From positions 19,653,821 through 19,717,820 of the forward strand of contig CM067081.1 of the NCBI GenBank assembly GCA_034008185.1: DNA of 64,000 bases, given 5' to 3'. The notes below the pieces were generated by a model. It ran no database searches, was not told the DNA's origin, and worked only from the letters and a program-made list of their open reading frames with translations. The position numbers were made by a program, and so were the translations under genes. The DNA is from Gorsachius magnificus (lineage: Eukaryota > Chordata > Aves > Pelecaniformes > Ardeidae). This document shows, in pieces, positions 45,918-57,843 of this stretch. How positions within the stretch are numbered: position 1 is the first letter of the stretch; every line of letters begins with the position of its first letter.

Positions 45918-47510
45918 GGCAGGCTAGGGCATGCTGTACCGAATTCTTGCTGAGTACTCACACACCACAACAGGCAGTGCCAGGCCTAAGACTGGGACCT
46001 CATGCTGCGCTGGCTGGGTGACATGGGGCCATGCATGTGATGAGAAAGGGGCAAAAGACCTAAGCACACACTGGTTGCAACTACATACTGAAAGACCAAA
46101 CTACTTAATCTAAATATGCATGGTACTGGCAAAGGCTATCCAAACATGTTGAGACCACCCTGGGCTCTGATTTGGCTAGTCACTAGGCACATTTTGGCCA
46201 TATGGCAACTCCACCTCAGATATCCCACTGGTGATATCAGAGCCAGGGGATGTGACATACATAAACACTGGCTGAAGAGTGTATACATGGGCTGAAGAGT
46301 AAGCCTGGGTGTTTTGGATTGGGCCTTCACAGTAAACAGCTCATGATGTTGGCAAGTACACTCCCAGAGCAAGGCACTATGGATGCTCAGGGAATGGGAC
46401 CATGGCAGCACATGACCAACATGGCCAGTAGAAAACAGGCCTCCTGTTCATCATTTTAGTCTTTTTACTTTTTGACAGTTTTATTTCCAAAAAAATACAG
46501 ATTTTCAGCAATCTTCTCTCTCTTTTATAGGTAATTGAAACACAAAGCTGAAGTAATAGGTGTTACTTGGAGAAATTCAGAGCAGATTCCACAGCATCTG
46601 AAATCCCTTGTGTAGTTCTTTGTTCTTTGCTTTGAACTTTTTTCCTCATTACAGATTGAATTTCAGTCTTTAGAGGGTTGACAGGTAATACATATTTTTA
46701 ACATGTGTCCATGGCAAAATTTATTTCATTAAAACACACTGTATATGCCACACTGGCAACAAATTGACAGTACCTAAACTAATTCCAAAAATAATAATTA
46801 CACCTTTCCACATTGTCAACAAAGAGATCACTATCAACATCCCCAGCCTCAGATAATTACTCAGTCCACTCTTGAACTTAATTTTGGTCTAAAATGAACC
46901 TCTTCCAGGAAACATCTGAGTGACTGTAAAGCCTGTACCACTAAAGAGTCAGCAAAACAAATCTGTAGTGAAGTAAGAAATGAAGTGACTATGAGACCAG
47001 AGAACTCTGTCTACCAAGGATCTCAGATCCAGATTTCAAAAACAGCATCAAATGTCTTTTAACAAAAGCAGCATGGCTCAGTTCAGCCTTCTCACACATT
47101 TATGCAGTTGGAATAAATGGCCTCTTCAGTGCTTTACAGATTAATACTTACTTTCTTGGGCTATTTCTATGATACCAGTGGGATTTACAATGCCTCTAGC
47201 GATGGCCTCATTCTCATCTAAATGAAGGATAATTGCATATGATGATCGCAGAATGTGTTTCCTTCATTTACTGCCTTATTTTTTGGATCCCTCTCAAACA
47301 TTGCATGGCCCAATGCTCCCCTCCAAGTTAACTCAGCCAGGGAAGGACTTTATTGTACACAGTACTAATATACTGATAATGCTTCTAAGTCCTGCCTAAA
47401 TACATGCTGTCTCCCACATTCCTGTAGGAGCATGTTTTACATTTTTCCGGGTAAGCATACCAGCACTGTTCCCAGCAGCAGAGTGGCTTCCTTGTCAGGT
47501 GAACACGAAG
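45918..47510. other. Single-copy stretch, no gene seen
   Basis: No repeat or exon is recognised. Confidence 0.45.
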
Positions 47511-47758
47511 TCATAGAACCATAGAATTGGAGAATCATTTAGGTTGGAAAAGATCTTTAAGATCATCAAGTCCAACCGTTAACCTAACCCTGCCATCCCA
47601 CCACTAAACCATGTCCCTAAGCACCTCGTCTACCTGTCTCTTGAATACCTCCAGGGACGGTGACTCAGCCACTTCCCTGGGCAGCCCCTTCCAATGCTTG
47701 ACAACCCTTTTGGTGAAAAAATTTTCCTAATGTCCAAAATTTTTCCTAATGTCCAAGT
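47511..47758 (-). mobile_element. CR1 LINE 3' fragment with a 19-bp internal duplication
   Basis: Minus-strand CR1 tail starting GTCATAGAACCATAGAATTG, then TTTAGGTTGGAAAAGATC and CATCAAGTCCAACCGTTAACC. It ends after AAAATTTTCCTAATGTCC occurs twice in tandem (47717-47735 and 47736-47754, one mismatch). Confidence 0.9.
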
Positions 47759-50700
47759 CAATATTCTGCTTCTTGTTGGGAAGGTTCAGGACAAATCAGC
47801 AGATCACTGGCAGAACACTTCAATAAAAATTGATTAATTCATGTCCTGCTCTAAGTGGACTTTGTTGCCTGGACAGAACTCTAGAAAACATTTTGTAAGG
47901 CATAACCCTTCAACCTCACCAGAAACTGGATACCCTAGTAAGTAAATCCTATCTGTGTTAGACTTCAGCACCTGTGGCATCTTAGACGTTAGAAAGTTGT
48001 CTAGCATCATCTTGAAAAGCACATTAATCTTCACTTGGATATTAATGAGGTTGTAGAGGTCTTATGTATAATTCCAGCCCATACCTCCAAGATAAATGTG
48101 TGTGAAGCAGTTCAGTCATCAAGAAGAGATGATTAAAGATACTCACTAATTCTATCTGCCTCACACCCTTTGTATCAGCCCCATTCCCTACACTTTATTA
48201 ACGAGTGCACCATTGGAAAATCTGTTATCAATGTTCTTATTATGCAAAGGTCACAGAATGCATTAGCATTTGCAATACAGCAGTTTTCCTAGTGGTTGTG
48301 CAAGTCAGTCACTTGCCAGACAAGCTACCGTATAAAAACCCCATCATCTTATATCCACTCCTGCCCAGGCTCAGAGCAGAATCTATTAGAAGTCAAGAAT
48401 TTCATGAGCATTGAGAAGTCAGTATTATCTATAATGTTCACATCTCTTCCATGACACCCGTTTCCTATAAAACATCTGCCTAGAGAGATCTGAAAAGCAG
48501 CACAGTTGAAAGCACCTAGCTGCCAGCATGTCTCAGCAAGTTTCTATATGTTTGTTTTCAGGATGTGATTTTATGCCTGCCACTAAGTTCTCAAATAAAT
48601 GTCAATGCCATTCCCAAAGCAGCAGAAACTCTGCTCAGAGGACAAATGGGGAAGGAAAACACAACAGCTTTTTTTTACAGTTACAAATCTTTACAGAACT
48701 CTGAGGTCAGAGGATGACATTCAGATCTTCATAATGAATGTGACATTTTCACTGTTACGTTATCTTCTCTAAATGTCGGAACAGAGTACTCCAGCCACAA
48801 TACATCAGTGCACTCAGAGAGGATCCGGTCTTCCGTTCCCTCACATCAGTTTTATACCAGTTTGACTTCACTTACATTAACAGAATTGTAAAATATGGAA
48901 TAAATTAAAAAAAAAATTAAAAAGAGGAATACAGCAGAGAGATGGCGCCAATAATTATTTCTGAACTTCTGTGGGGAACATTTCCCTAAGTAAGATATCT
49001 TGGACATTGTAACAGTTGTAAAGATGATTATATTTTAGGAAGAAATCAACTCAGCTGTTCTCTAATATTTCAGACAGCACAATGTCTGGGGCTTTTCTCA
49101 GATGTAAACCAAAACTGACATTCTCCCTGGTGTTTGGTACCTTTGTAAATGACCCTGAAAATTTGAACTAGACTTGAAAAGAGACATTTACAAACTAGTA
49201 AGCAGAAAATGAAAAGAGCAAACTGAAAAGAAAGAATCAACCCCCAAAATATTGGTCCCTATCCTTCACCACAAACCATTCCAGTAACTTTAGCCTTTTT
49301 GCTCAGAATAATGGTTGAAAATATCAGATATCGGCACATGGACAGTTAGAGCAGCTATACTGCTAAGACCGTCTGTCCTATCACTTTTTGGTACACGTGC
49401 AAAACCTCTCAGTGAAGCTAACACAGTCTCTGGCTCCTTATCTCTATTTGTTTATCTTTGGCACATCACAGTATTAGATTCAGAACCTGTAGTACAAGAA
49501 GAAGGAATAATAAGGGAGCACTTAAATTTTACATCTCTGCTTGATTCCCCCCATGCTCTCATAATGATGTTCAAACTCTCATAATGGTATTATTCCTTTA
49601 AGTACCTTTTCAATGGTATAATTAAATAAATACATACATACATAGCTTTGACAAACTCATGCATCTGCAAACTTGAGTGAAAAAAATAATTAGTGTAATT
49701 TGGCAGCTGAGAAACTTCACTTTAGAAATCAGAGAAAATGGCAAGGGTGTGGCAGGGTAACCAACTGAATATGAGCTGAGAGTGCTTTAATTTTAGCTGA
49801 GAGCAATTTAATTTTAGCTGAGAGCAAAAACGCCACCTTACAACATTAACAGACACTGCGCAGTAGAAGTAGTGAAGCGGTAATCATCCAGGACATGGCA
49901 TTTTGTCCGGTCCTCATGTCACAGAAACAAAGGTTCAGAAAGCTGTTCAAACAACAGTGGCACATCCACATACAGCTTTGTTACCAAAGAATTAAAAGCA
50001 TGGTCTACGCAGTTTCTCTAATGGAAGGCAAGCACAGAGCTTGATCAGTCTCTAGATATCTATACAGCAGAGAAATTTTTGAAAGTAGGTGGATCTTTAA
50101 GCTAGCAGAGGAAAGACATGAGATTCAATATGTGGATATGGAAAATGGAGACTTTGGCCTAAAAATCGGTGGAAACAGTTAACAAGGAATTTAACAACTT
50201 TCTTACAGATGTGTTGTGTTTTCTTTAATTTACATTCTTTAAAGCAAAACTAGCTGCAGGCCTAAAGGCTGTTAACACCCTTGGCAATTAACAGCCAGGA
50301 CAAAAGACAGTGAGGAATAGTAAGAATGATTTTTTCATAAATAACTAGCTTCTTTAATTCAGCGTGTGTTTAAATCATGGTCACCATAACTGGTAACAAA
50401 AGTTACAAGGGATAAAAATTATTGCAAGAAATTTCAAAGCCACAGTATTATGGTTAAATGTGTTGACCTAGAACATATTTGGAACAGTTTGACTTCAGTT
50501 GACTCCTCTCCCAAAGCCAGTGGTTTTTCACTATTTAAAGAAAATCACAGATTTCAAGTGTGTTTCCCACATGCAGCTGCTCAAACATGTGTTTGCTGTG
50601 ATGTTAACCACTAGCATTAGAATATAAGTAGTCATATTATGTACAGAGAACAAGTAAGAAGAAAATGTTCATTTTCAGGTGAGGCAATGGAGCAAATAAG

Positions 50701-52358
50701 AGGAAGAATCTCCAACCAAGTTCAACCTGGTCTGATACAAAGCCTCACCTATCTGACGGCTGGACACAGCTCAGCAGGATGTACAGATATCAGAGCTCAG
50801 GCACACTGAGATGTCACCACCAGGGAAGCAAGAGCTGTGGGCAGTAACTTCTTGCTTTCTTAAATAAAGTCCATTTCCCTTGTACAATGAGCCTGATCTT
50901 TTCAGACAAGTTCATCTCAGGACAAATGGTAGTTCTGATAGATGATGCCTTATATTAGCATGATACCAAGATGTAAGCATTGCGTATTCTTTACCTTGTA
51001 CAGATCTTAATCTTTGACTTTAAAATTCTTTTCTTTAAAAAGATTAAGTTACTCCTATCTGCAACTCAATATACAGTGATGAACACAGAAATAAAAATAC
51101 AAAGAACTGATAAGCACAATATTTATAAAAATGCTTTAATAAATGATTTCCTAACATATTAGCCATTTAGATCTTAATGGTATTATTTTGAAATGTTTGG
51201 ATCACTGGCAGGTATGTTACCTCATACAGTTCTAGCGTTCTCTTCAGAAACCCCTTTTTCACCACTTGTTAGTGAAAAGAAGAGACAGGAACATACAATG
51301 CCTTCCGAGCACAGTTTTTCAAATATTTTACATGATGAAGCTCTGCATAAAGATTATTTTTTTTTCCTCATGCATTTTCTATTTCCCATACTGTTCATCT
51401 CTCTCATCATTTTAAGATATCCATTCCAGCACCCTGGGAGGAACTGTGTCTCATACCAAATGGCAAAATTGCAGATCCAGTTTAGTGTTTCACCAGTGCA
51501 ACACTAAGAGTGTTGCTAGGAGTGAGCTCTTGCTAACATGATTGCATATTGTTGCTTGGCCTTGTGCAGTTGTGTATGCATTCAGTAAAACTCATGTGTT
51601 AGACTGTCCTCATTGTAGATGCTGACACTCAACCAGCTCATTACCCAATTTACCATTTTGATAAAAGATTTTGTTCTAAATTCTCAAGTGCATGGGGAAC
51701 ACTTTCAAAATGTTGCATATTAAGATTGCAAGAGACCACAGACAGTAGCCCACTGAGAAGGCTGCTATGAGATATCTCACTATGCACACGAATCCAATGC
51801 TCTTCACAAATCAGCTACAGTTAAACTGCTGGAGGCAAATCCCCTGCTGGCTTTCAGAGAGGCAACTTCACATCAGAAGGACAAGAATCTGCTCCCACTG
51901 GATTGTCTTCTGTACAGCCTTGATCTGACAATATTTCGTATACCTTTGTGCATTGCACACTTTTCTAAAGGGCAGTTGTTAGTTCCTGAGTGGCTGGTAG
52001 CCTCTGGCAGACCCAGTGTTTCAAGAACTTTTTCACCTTCATACAGTACAAAGTATGCTACTCCATTTGGAATTAACTTCTTTATGCTTCTACAGTTGCT
52101 ACTTAATGTTGCCTGCCTGACATTACAAGGATTTATACTGAATCTTCTGTTTATTTACTTTTCTTCCTGAACCTTCTCTCTCTCAGCCCTGTGTTCATTT
52201 TTTTACCATGAATAAAACAATTTCACGCAAGTTATGCCAGATAAAAACAGATATCACAGAGAATAAAATATAGGAAATCTCTTAGTAGAACAAGAAAAAT
52301 TAATCCAAAACTTTTTGGCAATAACAATGGTCTTCTCCTTAACCCAGTCCATCCTTGC
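47759..52358. other. Long single-copy stretch, no gene seen
   Basis: AT-rich. It contains the 21-base repeat at 49774-49828 and a short CATA run at about 49630. No coding exon, RNA gene or transposon is recognised. Confidence 0.5.
49774..49828. repeat. 21-bp tandem repeat, about 2.6 copies
   Basis: AGCTGAGAGTGCTTTAATTTT (49774-49794) and AGCTGAGAGCAATTTAATTTT (49795-49815) are followed by a partial AGCTGAGAGCAAA. Confidence 0.85.
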
Positions 52359-52417
52359 ATAGAATTATAGAACGTTTTGGGTTGGAAGGGACCTTTAGAG
52401 GTCATCTAGCCCAACAT
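52359..52417 (-). mobile_element. Very short CR1 3' end
   Basis: ATAGAATTATAGAACGTTTTGG, then GTTGGAAGGGACCTTTAGAGG and TCATCTAGCCCAAC. Only about 60 bases of the element's end are present. It has the TTTTGGGTTGG-type tail of the youngest subfamily here. Confidence 0.85.
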
Positions 52418-53561
52418 GCTTGATATTGTCACAGTAAAGGTAATTTTCTTCTGTTTTTTAAATGAAAAATCCATGTTAAAGATTAGATTAGATCAGATTT
52501 TGTTAGCTGCTACATTTTTAATGTATGTAAGTGAGAGAATGCATTTATAAAAATCCATTTCCTGGGCGTTGGTTCCCTCTCCTGCAATGAGCTGAGTGCT
52601 GTAAGCCCTCTGCCACAGCGTGCAGCAACATAACACTGTTTAAACAAGCTCGCAGAGGCAAGGCTGTCAAAGGGACAATCTTTCAAAAGCTTCTGACTTT
52701 GTTTCTCCAGAGATGTAGTAGAACAGCTTCTTTTCACAGTTTTTTAACATAAAGATGTTAAAGGAAAAAAGTGGATTAATTCTCAGTACTGGTCCCCCCT
52801 AACTTATTCTACCTCCCAGCTATCCTAAAAAGTCTTCTTTTCACAAGGGTCCTCTCCCCTCCTCTCCATCACAGCAGGCCAGCCTTCGTGCTCAGTCCAA
52901 GCAGCAGAGCTCCCACCAGAAAGGCTATTGCAGTGGAGATGTTGAGAGATGCTTTCTGACCTTCTCCACATAGACACAGCAGGAGAGTTACTCCCACCCT
53001 CCCATGTCCCTTGTGATGGAAATACCCATCTGCGTGAACTCCATGACACATGAGAAAGCTGTGCTCCCTGCACACTCTCCATCTTTCTAATTCACAGCTC
53101 AGCAGACTCATGAAGGGGCAGGGGGAGCAGAAAGGGGAGTGGAGGTAATGCTCTTAGGGCTCTGTGGCTCAGCAGGACACTGGGTTACCACCTCTGCGTC
53201 TGGTTTTGGCTGTTGTATACGTACCTCACCCTCTTGTCAATGCAATGCAGGCAAAGTTTTTCACGGCAAACGTTTCTAATCCCAGTTCCTCTGATTCTGT
53301 AGTTTATGCTAGTTAAACCTCTTTCTCCAAAGCTGCCTCTATGGACATTTTAATGTCATGAGTGGACTGTATTAACGTTGAAGCGCAGTGTTTGAACACA
53401 TGTTCAATCTTGTTCTCACATACACAAGACCTTCTGCCTTTCTTGCCATTGGCCTCAAAGAGAGTTAGAACCAGTAGACCTGGATACAAGGAGGGAGGTG
53501 AAGCAGGTCTGACATCACACCTGCAGCCCAACCCATGACACCATAAACAGCCAGCTGAGAC
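52418..53561. other. Single-copy stretch, no gene seen
   Basis: Overlapping minus-strand frames at 52825-53111 have no recognised domain. Confidence 0.45.
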
Positions 53562-53868
53562 AATCACAGAATCACAGAATGGCATGGGTTGGAAGGAACC
53601 TCCAGAGATCATCCAGTCCAACCCTCCTGCTAAAGCAGGGTCACCCAGAGCATGTTGCACAGGACATCGTCCAGGCGGGTTTTCAATTTCTCTGGAGAAG
53701 GAGACTCCACAACCCCCCTGGGCAGCCTGTTCCAGTGCTCTGTCACCCTCAAACCTTCAGTTTGTGCCCACTGCCCCTTGTCTTGTCGCTGGGCACCACT
53801 GAGAAGAGTCTAGCTCCATCCTCATGATATCCACCCTTAAGATATTTGTAAGTATTTATGAGATCAGT
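53562..53868 (-). mobile_element. CR1 LINE 3' fragment
   Basis: The minus-strand tail ATCACAGAATCACAGAATGG is followed by GGGTTGGAAGGAACCTCCAG, AGCAGGGTCACCCAGAGCATG, CCTGGGCAGCCTGTTCCAGTG and GCCCCTTGTCTTGTCGCTGG. It is a subfamily with an ATTCTGTGATTCTGTGATT tail, distinct from the ATTCTATG copies. Confidence 0.9.
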
Positions 53869-55583
53869 CATGTGGGGACAGATAGGGAAACCTAACATTT
53901 TGTGCAGAGCAAAATGGCCTGAACCACGCAGGCCCACAAGAGCTGTGACTAAAGAACCGTGCCCAAGCTAAAGGCCAAACTTCCACAGCCAGTCATGCAC
54001 CTCCCACATAATGAACTAAACTTACTCAGAATCTGGCCTTTCTAGCGTCATTTCTGTCTTGCTCTATTTCACACCTTTCTTATTTTTCTAATTTTTTTCT
54101 AAAATTCAGGTAATATCAAAATTACCTGAAGAACTGGAGTACTTTCTAACTCATTAAACTAAAAAAAACCCCACAAACAAAACCAAAACAGTACTTAGGA
54201 AACACTTATCCTAAAATGTTCTTTGAAAAATGAGATAAGATTTGTATATTTCAAGTAGTCTAACATTATAATGTTCCAAACTAGTGAAGAGAAAAGCAAT
54301 AAATTCAGTTCATAATGGTAACTCATTTTAAAAAACAATATGAATGGCATCCAATATAACTCAAGTTAATCCTCAACCAGGTTCTTTCACACAAAAACAA
54401 TCTTTACTTCAACTGGATCAGGACCAGCTACAAAGCTTTGTTATTTTTGGTAGTGATAGTAGTAACCATAGCAGTAAAAAAACAGTTTTCATAATTTAAA
54501 TGGCATTTCAAGCAGTTTTAAAAGCACAATTTATTTTTCACATTATTGAAAATTTATTAGTCATTCATTTTGTATTGTTTGAGGAAAGCTTTAAGGGTAG
54601 TTTTCTAAGACTGTAACTCACTATATGACCTAGATAGTGTTGTCAAAGTATGAATATGTTCTAATATTAGTCTTTGCATTGTATTAAAATTCACATGGCT
54701 TTACAGAAAGGCTTTCATATGTGTGACATGGCCCAATATATTTACATAGCCATAGCCATAGATATACAAAGATCTCTAGAAATCCACCCATCACATATTT
54801 TACATGTTAGCCTATCTCATGGTTGCAGAGACCCTTACAAGCATGAGGCAAGTTCACTCAACATTATCTGCCCAAGTACACAGGCGTAAGTCCCCCTTTG
54901 CTGGATTATCTGCTTTAAAGCACATAAAAGTCATCTGGAATCAAAACTATCTCACCAATAAGCAGCCATATTAGAGGTTCAGATAGGGTAGGCACTGGAG
55001 TGAAAATAGCTCCATTAGGAGTTGAGTTGCACCACGGAGGGAAATGCTAACAAAAAAAAAAAAAAAAAAGAAGCCTTTCAAAGACAGGAAAGGGAAAGAA
55101 GGAGCAGAGAGATAAAAGTGAACAAAATATAGCCGCAGCCTAGAGCAGATGGGATTTTCTTAGTGGATTGCAAATGTAAACAAAAGGCACTTAATATATC
55201 GTAAGGACCTAAGTGTTTAGTTACCACAGAAAGTCACGTTCTCCCTCTGATCCCCATGCAACCTTCCTACCGATATCAGAGGCTAAGAGCTTTGTGCTTT
55301 GGGGAACAAACTGGCCTGATTTTATAGTCCTGGATGCATGAACTATGTTATGCCTAATCAGATTGTGGCATTCATTATCACAACATGCCAGAGGAATTAT
55401 ATGCATAAATAGGTTTAAAATGATTAAACAGATTTATGCAGAGAAGATCTATCAGTGACTATCAAACATGATTAATATTTAAGCTACTGACTCCAGAAGC
55501 TTTGTCCAGAAGGACAAACCAGAGGAAGGAGCAATCTGTACCTCTGCTGTTTCTCTATGCATCCACGATTTACCACTGCTTGA
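53869..55583. other. AT-rich single-copy stretch, no gene seen
   Basis: The only simple structure is a run of about 19 A at 55051-55069. Nothing else is recognised. Confidence 0.45.
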
Positions 55584-56075
55584 CAGAATCCCAGATTCAC
55601 CGAGATTTGAAGCAACCTCTGTGAGATCATCTACTCCAACCCCTCTGCTCAAAGCAGGGTCACCAGAACAGATTTTTCACAGATGGGTTTTTAATATCTT
55701 CAAGGAGAGAGACTCCACAGCCTCTCTGGGCAACCTTTTCCAGTGTTTGACCACCTTTACAGTAAGAAAGCTTTTCCTTATATTCAAACAGAATTCCTTT
55801 TTTCCACTGGTGCGCATTGCCTCCTGTCCTGCCACTGGATACCACTGAGAAGCCTTTGGCTCCATCTTCTTTACTCCCTCCCATTGGGTATTTATAAACA
55901 CTAATATGGACCCCTGAGTCTTCTCCAGGACAGAGAGTCTCAGCTCTCTAAGCCTTTCCTATATGGAAGATGCTTTAAGCCCTAAATCATCTCCACGGCC
56001 CTTCATGGACTCATTCCAGTATGTCCATCACATTCTTGTACTCCCCCTCCTTGTCTCCCCAGCCTGTGGTTCCAA
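55584..56075 (-). mobile_element. Older CR1 LINE 3' fragment
   Basis: Diverged minus-strand CR1: ACAGAATCCCAGATTCACC, GAGATCATCTACTCCAACCC, CTCAAAGCAGGGTCACCAG, CAGCCTCTCTGGGCAACC, TCTCCAGGACAGAGAGTCTC and CATTCCAGTATGTCC. It has two broken ORF2 C-terminal frames at 55660-55901. The terminal repeat units are decayed. Confidence 0.82.
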
Positions 56076-56266
56076 TTCGCTGCAGCTATCCTACCATGTT
56101 GCTGTGATCACTGTCAGACTGTAACCCTGCAGCTACATGCAGACCTGTAACTCCTTCTGTTTGCTCCCCACGCGGCACGCACTAGCACACAGGCACTCCA
56201 GAGAGGTACTTGGTCAGGCTCACTTAGTGGCATATCTCAATCTTTGGTCTGATCCTGTAAGGCTAC

Positions 56267-56419
56267 CATCATGGTTAACCCCAGCTGTCAGCTGAGCACC
56301 ACACAGCCTGCAGGGGGACGGGGAAGAGAATCAGAAGGGTAAAAGTTAGAAAACTCGTGGGTTGAGATACAGTTTAATAATTTAAAAGTAAGTAATTAAG
56401 TAATTTAAAAGCAGCAGTA

Positions 56420-56464
<45 letters not shown>

Positions 56465-56790
56465 GTAAGGAAGCGAGGAAAAAATAACAGAGAGAAAAAT
56501 AAAATCCAAGAAAGACAAGCGATGCAAATGAGAATTGCTCACCAACAACCGACTGATGCCCAGCTAGTCCCTGAGCAGCAGCCACCCCACCAACCTCCCC
56601 CCCAGTTTCATTGCTGAGCATGGCGTCATATGGTATGGGACATCCCTTCAGTTAGTGGGAGTCAGCTGTCCCAGCCATGCCCCCTCCCAACTTTTTGTGC
56701 ACCCCCAGCCTACTCGCTGGTAGGGCAGTGTGAGGAGCAGAAAAGGCCTTGACATTCTGCCAAACAATAAAAGTACACTCATTATCTTTC
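56267..56790 (-). mobile_element. Diverged LTR fragment, minus strand
   Basis: Same family as 33984-34584. It runs from CATGGTTAACCCCAGCTGTC through AACTCGTGGGTTGAGATAC and CCGACTGATGCCCAGC, then GCGTCATATGGTATGGGACA and GTCAGCTGTCCCAGCCATGC. The U3 start of the LTR (plus-strand right end) fades out at about 56757-56790, so it is truncated or too diverged there. It carries a long (TAA)n at the position where the 33984 copy has a short AAT tract. No internal region is seen. Confidence 0.78.
56411..56462. repeat. (TAA)n microsatellite in the LTR
   Basis: About 16 TAA units, uninterrupted after an initial AGTAG, on the plus strand. Confidence 0.95.
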
Positions 56791-57210
56791 AGGTGACATA
56801 TGCCTTGTTATGGACTCCCATTTACTTTGTGACTCATTTCAAAATCCTTTCACAGAACATATACAGGCCCCATTTTAGTTGAGGACATCTATAAATGCTA
56901 TGTCTGATGGAAGAAAGTGGCACGGTTGGTCTTGGGACATGACCTTCCTCCTGAGAACATCTGAAAAAGGCTGCCACTCAGAGAATAGGTGGGCTAGCAG
57001 TCACAGAGCAGATACAGCAAGGGCAGGTGAGGATGTGTTACTTCTATACAGTAAAGCACTTGTCTTTCCCAGAAACCTCTAGCACCATTAAACACCCAAC
57101 CCTGAAGACTTCCTGCCTTTCTTTGAAATGAATCTAACTGTATTGCCTTGCATGAACATAGTGTATAATATCTATTACCTTCTATGTTATTGTTCTTCTC
57201 TGTTATCGGG
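56791..57210. other. Short single-copy spacer, no gene seen
   Basis: Between the LTR fragment and the plus-strand CR1. Nothing is recognised. Confidence 0.45.
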
Positions 57211-57750
57211 GCTTGCAGCCCAGGCCAAACATCACCTGGGCTGCATCAAAAACAGCATGGCCAGCAGGTCAAGGGAGGCGATTCTGCCTCTCTACTCTGC
57301 TCTGGTGAGACCTCACCTGGAGTACTGCATCCAGCTCTGGAGCCCTCAGCACAAGAAGGACATGGAACTGTTGGAGCGGGTCCAGAGGAGGGCTACTAAA
57401 ATGATCCGAGGGCTGGAGCACCTCTCTTATGAGGACAGGCTGAGGGAGTTGGGGTTGTTCAGCCTGGAGAAGAGAAGGCTGAGGGGAGACCTGATTGCGG
57501 CCTTTCAGTATCTAAAGGGGGCTTAAAGGAAAGATGGGGAAAATCTTTTTAGTAGGGCCAGCTGTGACAGGACAAGAGGTAATGGTTTTAAACTGAAGCA
57601 GGGTAAATTTAGACTGGATATAAGGAGGAAATTCTTTACAACGAGGGTGGTGAAACACTGGAACGGGTTGCCCAGAGAGGTAATGGAGGCTCCAACCCTG
57701 GAAACATTCAAGACCAGGTTGGATGGGGCTCTGAGCAACCTGATCTAGTT
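57211..57750 (+). pseudogene. CR1 ORF2 C-terminal fragment with one nonsense codon
   Basis: The frame encodes the same C-terminal CR1 ORF2 segment as the copy at 34722-35268 ([40 protein letters not shown]). A TAA at 57524-57526 interrupts it after QYLKGA, where the other copy has a Tyr codon. Beyond the stop the same frame stays readable ([20 protein letters not shown]) to the normal end. The endonuclease and the catalytic RT motifs are absent. Confidence 0.88.
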
Positions 57751-57843
57751 AGCAGTGTCCCTGCTCACTGCAGGGGCGTTGGACTAGATGACCTCTAGGG
57801 GTCCCTTCCTACCCAAAACATTCTATGATTCTATGATTCTAAT
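57211..57843 (+). mobile_element. CR1 LINE, 5'-truncated, plus strand
   Basis: A well-preserved CR1 3' end, about 633 bases. It starts near GCAGCCCAGGCCAAACATC and ends CCCAAAACATTCTATGATTC with a further TATGATTCT. It has the same subfamily and nearly the same 5' truncation point as the minus-strand copy at 34627-35268, and the two sequences differ only at scattered positions. Confidence 0.93.

Noticed and set aside
45333..56790. Same-family, same-orientation LTRs at 45333 and 56267 as the two ends of one provirus
   Set aside because: The DNA between them shows no gag, pol or env. The LTRs differ in structure (TAA tract, truncation), and the first has its own flanking duplication.
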